Below are positions 16,446 to 21,777 of a stretch of 21,777 nt of DNA, piece after piece. The notes below the pieces were generated by a model. It made no database searches. It saw only the letters and a program-made list of their open reading frames with translations, and was not told the origin of the DNA. The translations under genes and the position numbers were made by a program. Every line of letters starts with the position of its first letter. Within the stretch, counting starts at the first letter, position 1. Origin of the DNA: Chara braunii (lineage: Eukaryota > Streptophyta > Charophyceae > Charales > Characeae); contig BFEA01000352.1 of the NCBI GenBank assembly GCA_003427395.1, forward strand, positions 833,656 to 855,432. The letters are read 5' to 3'.

Positions 16446-16490
16446 TGACACGTCATCAACAGAGTGACACATCAGCAAGGTGACACGTCA
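16446..16490 (+). promoter_or_regulatory. Three TGACACGTCA-type words just before gag
   Basis: TGACACGTCA at 16446-16455 and 16481-16490 and TGACACATCA at 16465-16474, 19 and 16 bp apart. The last ends two bases before the gag ATG at 16493. Each word combines TGAC and its reverse GTCA around AC or ACG, bZIP-site-like. It may be a leader repeat rather than a promoter, as it lies in what would be transcribed leader. Confidence 0.4.
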
Positions 16491-16492
16491 AC

Positions 16493-17056
16493 ATGACTGC
16501 TCCACTGGGCATGGCAGGCCAGCTCGCCGGCGAATCCATCTCAGACTTCCGCAAGCGGATTCAAGATTAGCTCGCATAGCACCAAGCGGAGACCAAAGCT
16601 GCCCTGCTACAGGCTGCAGCCGAAGCAGCAGCTGAACAATCAGGCACACAGCTTGCTGCAGCGGCACGAAGCAGCCACCATCGAGCGGCTCAAGTTCTGG
16701 CATTTGAGCCCTCCGATGAACATGAGAACGCGACGATCGAGGAAGAGCACAAGGAGTTTCTCTGCAAAATCGTGCGGCGTCTGGTTTACACTTGTGATCA
16801 GCAGCAGCTCGAGTTGGAGAACCTTCGACAGGCGGTGCAGAACCACAAGGCTCTGCACGAGGACGGTACACAGGCGCTGAACGCCCGTATTCAAGACTTG
16901 TAAAAACCAAGACCGGAAGCAGGCCAGGCTAATATCAGCCAGCCTGCAGTGTCGGTCGGTTGTTGCTATTGGTGCAACAGCACCAAACACAAGACTTCTC
17001 AATGCCAAGATGAAGGCAAGGACGATGTTCGTTCTCGCAACAACTCGGGAAATTGA
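16493..17056 (+). pseudogene. Ty3/gypsy Gag relic of the third element with intact CCHC knuckle
   Basis: One frame of 188 codons runs from ATG (16493) to TGA (17054-17056) with only three internal stops: TAG 16568, TAG 16577 and TAA 16901. It starts MTAPLGMAGQLAGESISDF, has an Ala-rich helix, a coiled-coil-like stretch (QQQLELENLRQAVQNHKALH), and a nucleocapsid motif C-x2-C-x4-H-x4-C at 16964-17005 (CYWCNSTKHKTSQC) with all ligands present. It is short for a gypsy Gag and the matrix/capsid core is not obvious. Gag would package element RNA. A 303-codon open frame lies antisense, but the knuckle fixes the plus strand as the real one. Two of the stops fit C-to-T change of CAG. Confidence 0.85.
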
Positions 17057-17850
17057 GTACAGCGGGAAGTGATGCGATGCTTCTTCCCTCTCCACCGGAT
17101 ACGGTTGCCTTGCTAACGGCCTCCTACACATCCGGGGAGCATGCGGATGTCTCAAGTCTTCGGTCAACATTTGAAGACTACGCTGTCCACTTGGTCCCTC
17201 CATTGGACCAGCCACTCCACGTGCAAGACTCCACCGTATGCATGGTTTCATCACCATCAGCAACTGATTCGGCAGCTTCGCCGCCGACTCTCGCTGGGGA
17301 CTCGAAGTCATGGTCAAGACATGAGGAACTCGACCAATTGACGATCGCGAACTTCCAATGGATGCCCCTTCGTCCGACCGGTCGATTGCCGAAACCGCAT
17401 TGGAACGCGCTAATGACACAATTGTGGGAATACTTGCACGCTGCAGTACCAGCTCCGTTGAGTAGAGGTTGTCCACCTTTACGAAGATTGACCGCGAGTT
17501 CGAGACACAATGGTATGCCAACAACGATGCGCTATTGTTGTACATCTGCATTCAGATCGGAAAAGTAACCTGCAACACTTTGATCAACTATGGCGCTACT
17601 TGCCGGTCTTGGTGATACACGCCGTTCTTGGACCACAATTCGAAGGCAGACGCAGCCTACGGAAGTAACTTTGGCCGACAATCACACACGTAAGAGCAAT
17701 GAACGGTGTATTGACGAGGTTCCGGTTTACTTCGCCCTGCATGCACGCGAGGCGGTGTCCTTCGAGATTTTGAACACCAAGTTGACATGTTTTTGGGCAT
17801 GTCATGGCTGCGAATCGAGGACCATCCAGTGAACTTCTATCGTCGTACAG
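17057..17850 (+). pseudogene. Protease region of the third element, active site lost
   Basis: After gag a 172-codon open frame (17053-17568) encodes a polar linker without known motif. The protease follows in mixed frames: YICIQIGKVTCNTLINYGAT, where the triad expected as D-S/T-G is N-Y-G (17586-17594), so the catalytic Asp is lost. The domain continues in another frame (LADNHTRKSNERCIDEVPVY, AREAVSFEIL) and returns to the first for MFLGMSWL (17787), the usual protease end. The first frame carries four stops between 17610 and 17730. The enzyme would cut Gag-Pol; this copy is inactive on two grounds, residue and frame. Confidence 0.82.
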
Positions 17851-18850
17851 TGCACGTTCGTGACCACTGCGGCGAATTGGTTTCATGCACGATCCCACCA
17901 CCTCACCCTTCGATTGGCTGCCACATGGTGTCCGCCGCGAGCATTCGAGAATCCATCTCACGAAATGACGTCAGGGAGATAGGTATTTGTATTCTCCACG
18001 CCCTCCCTCCACAAGACTCTTCATCGACGGACACACCGATAGATCCACGCATCATGGAGCTTCTCGACGCCTACGATGACGTGTTCGAAGCCCCGCACGG
18101 AGTTGTACCGGACCGGCCCATACAACACGAGATTATTCTCGAGCCCGGGGCCGTACCTCCACGTGGTTGCATCTACTGCATAAGCAAGGAAGAATTAAGT
18201 GTGCTACGGGCACAACTCGACGATCTTCTTGAGAAAGGTTGGATTCAGCCTAGCTCTTCCCCTTACGTTGCTCCCGTTCTCTTCGTCCTTAAAAAGAGCA
18301 AGGATTGCGGTTGTGCATTGACTATCGCAAGCTCAACGCACAAACCGTCAAGAACGCCGGCCCTTTCCCGCGAATCGACAACCTCCTCGAACGGTTGGGC
18401 GGCGCCAAATTTTTCTCCAAGGTAGATCTCAAATCGGGTATCACCAAATTGAGATCCGTCGTGAAGATCATTACAAGACCGCATTTAAGACAAGGCATGT
18501 TCAAGGGCCGGTTATGCCTTTTGGTCTTACGAATGCCCCGACCACGGTCCAAGCGGCTATGGCAACGGAGTTCGGCAACATGCTAGACCACTTCGTGCGC
18601 GTCTACCTCTACGACATCTTGGTGTACTATCGGAGTTTGGACGAGCATGCGGATCACCTGCGAACCGTTTTGGAGTAGCTACGACAAGCCAAGTACAAGG
18701 CCAACCACGACAAGTGTGAATTCACGTGGCAAGAGTTCGAGTACTTGGGCCATTTTGTGACGCCGCAATGCATCCGTCCGCTCACGGACAAGATTGAGGC
18801 CATCCGGGTATGGCCTGAGCCCACCAACACCATGGATGTTCGCTATCGCC
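17851..18850 (+). pseudogene. Reverse transcriptase of the third element, catalytic Asp lost
   Basis: The RT entry region is present in frame (LDAYDDVFEAPHGVVPDRPI, LDDLLEKGWIQPSSSPYVAP, FVLKK). A one-base loss near 18300 shifts to LCIDYRKLNAQTVKNAGPFP, and the motif A Asp is kept in SKVDLKSG (18425-18427). Another one-base loss near 18437 shifts to YHQIEIRRED, then VMPFGLTNAP. The YxDD box reads Y-L-Y-D (18604-18615): the first Asp of the pair has become Tyr. A TAG at 18676 follows. After PEPTNTMDVR (about 18840) some 25-30 codons of the thumb/connection are deleted and the frame changes. RT copies element RNA into cDNA; this copy is dead. Confidence 0.88.
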
Positions 18851-19330
18851 AAAGGTGCCATTTGAACTCGACGACGAAGCACGCCATGCTTTCCAAGCAC
18901 TCAAGACGGCTATGCTTATGACACCCGTCCTTAGCATTTACGACCCCACCTTGCCAACGAGAGTGACAACCAACACTTTCGGCTATGACATTGGGGCAGT
19001 CTTGGAATAACAGGACGGCAAGGATTGACACCCCGTGGAGTACTTCAGCCATAAGGTGGCCCACATCAACTCACTTGATGACACAAGGAAGAAAGAGTTG
19101 CTCGCGTTCGTGATGGCTCTCAAGCGATGGCGGTACTTCCTCCTTTGGCGTCGTAGGTTCACATGGGTTACCGACAACAACCCGTTGACTTACTATAAGA
19201 CGCAAGACACGGTGAGCAACATTATTGGACAATGGATGTACTTCATCGACCAGTTTGACTTCATACGGAAACACCTTGCCGCCCTCTCCAATCATGCAGC
19301 CTATGCACTCTCACGAAGACTCGATCTTTG
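18851..19330 (+). pseudogene. RNase H domain of the third element
   Basis: One frame carries SPKVPFELDDEARHAFQALK, LSIYDPTLPTRVTT and the RNase H start. The first catalytic Asp of the TDAS-type motif is Asn here (18972-18974, VTTNTFGYDIGAVLE). TAA at 19008-19010 and TGA at 19026-19028 follow. From 19029 the frame is open: HPVEYFSHKV, DDTRKKELLAFVMALKRW (Glu kept), FTWVTDNNPLTYYKTQD (Asp kept), and NHAAYALSR, where the usual final Asp (ADALSR) is Tyr (19302-19304). Two of the four catalytic positions are lost. It would remove the RNA strand during reverse transcription. It is fused in the usual RT-RNase H-IN order. Confidence 0.85.
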
Positions 19331-20448
19331 CGCCACGACACACCATGCCTTCTCGTTTGACAAGGAGCTCCAAGGACACTTCGTTCGAGGCTACAAGTTC
19401 GACCTCGAGTATGTGCAACTCTACAAGCAGCTCTCTTCAGAGAATCCACCAGCAAGCCACTACTGCATTGCACATGGCTACTTGATCCTTCACACTCACA
19501 GCGTGCCTCAAGACCACCGACTTCGGACTCACCTTCTCGGCGAGTACCATGACTCGCGCTTCGCCGGTCACCTTGGAGCAAACCGCACGATCGCTCAAAT
19601 GTGGTCCAAGTTCCGATGGTCCGGCTTGGAGACTGACGTCCTCAAGTACCGGGAATCATGCGAAGTTTGTCGACGAAACAAACCCCGCAATCGCAAGCCG
19701 TTTGGCGAGTTACGACCATTACCCATCCTGCACGAACCCAGCGTCTCCATTGCTATGGACGTCACAGGACCCTTCCTGCGGGACCGCTTCAGTCACGGCG
19801 ACATTCTCACTGTCGTTGACCAGTTGAGCAAGTAAGCTCGATTTCTCCCATGCAAGTACCATGCTACCGCTCCCGAGCTTGCACGGATATTGCACGTTGG
19901 CTGGATTTGCGGCCACGGCATCCCGGAGGACATTGTTAGCGACCATGACACTCAGTTCATGTCGGCCTTTTGGACTGGTCTCATGAAGGAGTTCGGCACC
20001 ACCATGAAACCAAGTTCCGCTTGGCGTCCACAAACGGAAGGACAAATGGAGAGGGCACATCAAACTGCCGAAATGATGCTCCGCTCGCTCTTCTGACCGG
20101 ATCAAAAGGACTGGGTTGACCGTCTTCCAGACATCGAGTTCGCCTACAACACTTCGTTGCATCCGACGATCGGCGTCAACCCATTGGAGCTTCACCATGG
20201 AGGCCGGAAAGGACGAATCTTCGCTGGCATTCTCTTCCACAGGCCGCCAACATTGACGCCCCTTGCACACCCGCCTCCATTCGGAAGATGCAGGAGCTGT
20301 TGGCCCCATCCGTGAAGGCGACCTGGTCTGGGTCTCCTCCGAGGAGTTTGCGTTGGAATTTGATGTGTCTCGTAAGCTCCTCCCTAAATGGTTTGGGCCT
20401 TGGCTCGTTCAGTCCGTAGCTGGCGATCAGCTCAAGGACCTATTGTAG
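19331..20448 (+). pseudogene. Integrase of the third element, catalytic core kept, C-terminus truncated
   Basis: The zinc-binding HHCC domain is complete: His 19548-19550 and 19569-19571, Cys-x2-Cys at 19659-19670 (SCEVC). The core has Asp at 19758-19760 (AMDVTGPF), a TAA at 19833-19835 (after LSK), the second Asp at 19941-19943 (VSDHDTQF) and Glu at 20049-20051 (QMER). Asp to Glu spans 36 codons, the canonical D-35-E. A TGA at 20094-20096 follows RSLF. The C-terminal part (KDWVDRLPDIEFAYNTSLHP) then loses about 25 codons between RKMQELL and REGDLVWVSSEEFALEF, with a frame change, and ends FGPWLVQSVAGDQLKDLL, stop at 20446-20448. The chromodomain-like tail seen in the second element is absent. 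Its closing text parallels that element's (VWVKASELGQEFGISRKL), so both are of one clade. Confidence 0.87.
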
Positions 20449-21701
20449 GGCCCCACCCTGTTAGACTTTCGAGCCTTAATCGACCCCTTCATCGGGTCCC
20501 AGTTGACTCGGCTCCGCCCACGCTCATGCTAAGGGCGCGGGGCCAGTCGTCACAGAGTCACACCCACCTAGTTCTTTGAGATGGATGGGGGTGGGCCAAT
20601 GAGCGAGAGAGCTTTGACATTGGGGATGTAGCTCAGCGATCGTGCTAGGTGGGTAGTCTCACTGAACCTTCGCAAGCGTTCATTCTTCGATACCTTGTTG
20701 TGTTCTTAGGCAATTGCTCCTTCCAATAATCATGCAGTCCAGAAATTCTTTTAAAGTTCATCTTCCTTCATGCATAGGCCAAGTGTTCTCCTTCGGCCAA
20801 GCATCCATTCACTCAGTGCAGATTCTAACGATCTCATCGAGGTAAAGGGCAGCCCCTTGGCTTAGGCCGGTTGATTAAGTCACGCTGGCCCCAGACACCT
20901 CACCGGGGCGCCCTCTGCTCGAGCCTCTAGCCGGTCTACGTGCTTGCTTCCTGCAATCATGTTTCAGGTAATTGCTTGTCTATACACCCCTTAGTCCATT
21001 AGGGGCCCCGCCCATACTTCCACACGATTCGGTGGCCCTTTCGACCATCCGTCGCTCCCGCAGACATCCAACCATTCAGACCACATTTTCTTTCAAAGGT
21101 GTAACGACATGCAAAATAAAGTTCATTCGTAGCCGAGGGTTACGTTCACAACCCATTCAATTTCTGTCCTTTTCGCCGCCCAGCCTCACCGGGCGCTATC
21201 CCGTTCAAGACATCTTAGGTGACTACTCACCTGCACACTGAATGCAATATAGGAACAAGCACAACCCACATTCGGGGTCAACACATAATCCCTCCCGCAT
21301 GCCTATTCTCTTTCTCCTTTGGTTCTTTCCTTCTTTATTCCCTTCCCTTGCCCAAACCATCCTTTTCTCATTCACATGCAGTCGAGGTGTAGGTCGAGTC
21401 CACTAACCTTTCTTTTATTTAGCGGAACTTGTCAATCATAAAGTCCCTATGAAGCCTGAAGTCCTTTGTGCTCACAAGTCTTTCCAATCCTCAAACATTT
21501 TTCCTTCTTAGTGGCGCAAGGGACCGACAACCCTTCCCTTGCCCTCTCTTTCCGCCAAGTCAGGCCAAAGTTCTTTCACCGTTCGGCGCCAGGCAATGCG
21601 ACAAGTGAGTGGGGAAGGGTTAGTCGCATGCCAAAAGGAAAAAGAGAGAGAAGGGTTAAGATTAGACTTAGAGTATGGGCGGGGTAGATGAGGGGGAGTC
21701 G

Positions 21702-21703
<2 letters not shown>
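20449..21703. other. No gene recognised downstream of the third element
   Basis: No domain-bearing frame is visible. A 3' LTR would be expected here but no copy of it was found upstream of 16493. Features seen: GACCC/GGGTC around 7 nt (about 20483-20500), GGCCAAG twice near 20777-20805, the tRNA-Ala-like start at 20622, CGCCC/GGGCG with 9-nt loop near 21175-21195, and a long pyrimidine-rich tract (about 21300-21375) ending in ACATGCAG, which looks like a 3' splice site but lacks a supporting exon. Confidence 0.5.
20622..20694 (+). pseudogene. tRNA-Ala-like 5' part (possible SINE head)
   Basis: GGGGATGTAGCTCAG at 20622-20636 equals the usual start of plant tRNA-Ala: acceptor strand, TA at positions 8-9 and the A box. 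Downstream TTCTTCGATACC (about 20683-20694) resembles a B box (TTCGA at 20686-20690), about 11 nt further than in a real tRNA. The D-stem partner, an anticodon arm and the closing CATCCCC are missing. It is a tRNA fragment or SINE head, not a working tRNA. Confidence 0.4.

Positions 21704-21777
<74 letters not shown>
21704..21777 (+). repeat. (GA)n microsatellite reaching the window edge
   Basis: Uninterrupted GA dinucleotides run from 21704 to the last base, at least 37 units. The window may end here because assembly or sequencing stopped in the repeat. Confidence 0.95.

Noticed and set aside
16640-17551. 303-codon open frame on the minus strand
   Set aside because: It lies antisense to the gag relic, whose CCHC knuckle and leader fix the plus strand. 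The antisense protein shows no domain or sensible composition.
21296-21381. Pyrimidine tract ending in ACATGCAG as 3' splice site of a host gene
   Set aside because: No coding exon with a recognisable protein follows or precedes it.

Overview
This window is eukaryotic repeat-rich DNA with no intact gene. It looks like a plant-lineage genome. The evidence is three decayed Ty3/gypsy retrotransposon pieces with plant-type gag, pol and chromodomain-like tails, long homopolymer and dinucleotide microsatellites, tRNA-like repeat fragments and no prokaryotic gene packing. From memory the wording of these retroelement proteins resembles those of charophyte algae such as Chara. That is recollection, not a search, so the organism stays uncertain.

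Layout. (1) 1-2478, minus strand: a gag-protease relic running off the left edge. It has a damaged zinc knuckle and a 29-bp triplication inside the protease. (2) 2559-3470: a gene-free spacer holding eight TTGACC words in about 100 bp. (3) 3471-6626, plus strand: a second element whose second half is related to the first, so the two lie head to head. Its leader and gag start are tandemly triplicated. Gag core, most of protease, RT and RNase H are missing, and a broken integrase and chromodomain-like end follow. (4) 6627-16445: about 10 kb without a recognisable protein gene. It contains poly(C)-poly(A) tracts, a tandem pair of tRNA-like repeats behind oligo-T, a G-rich block, microsatellites, a tRNA-Glu-like unit on the minus strand and an unusual number of short perfect stem-loops. 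Seven follow one another in 13166-13483. (5) 16446-20448, plus strand: a third, diverged gypsy element with gag, PR, RT, RNase H and IN all recognisable, but with stops, frameshifts, deletions and lost catalytic residues. (6) 20449-21777: gene-free sequence with a tRNA-Ala-like start, ending in a long (GA)n tract.

How it works together: the three elements share one architecture but none can be autonomous. Integrase is the best kept domain; both plus-strand copies still show D and E spaced as D-35-E. No convincing LTR pair, primer binding site or target duplication could be seen by eye. The most unusual signal is the stem-loop field between about 6.7 and 15.8 kb. No transposon or gene family I recognise explains it. 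It fits repeated local template-switch (snap-back) events or a degraded hairpin repeat family, but both are inferences.
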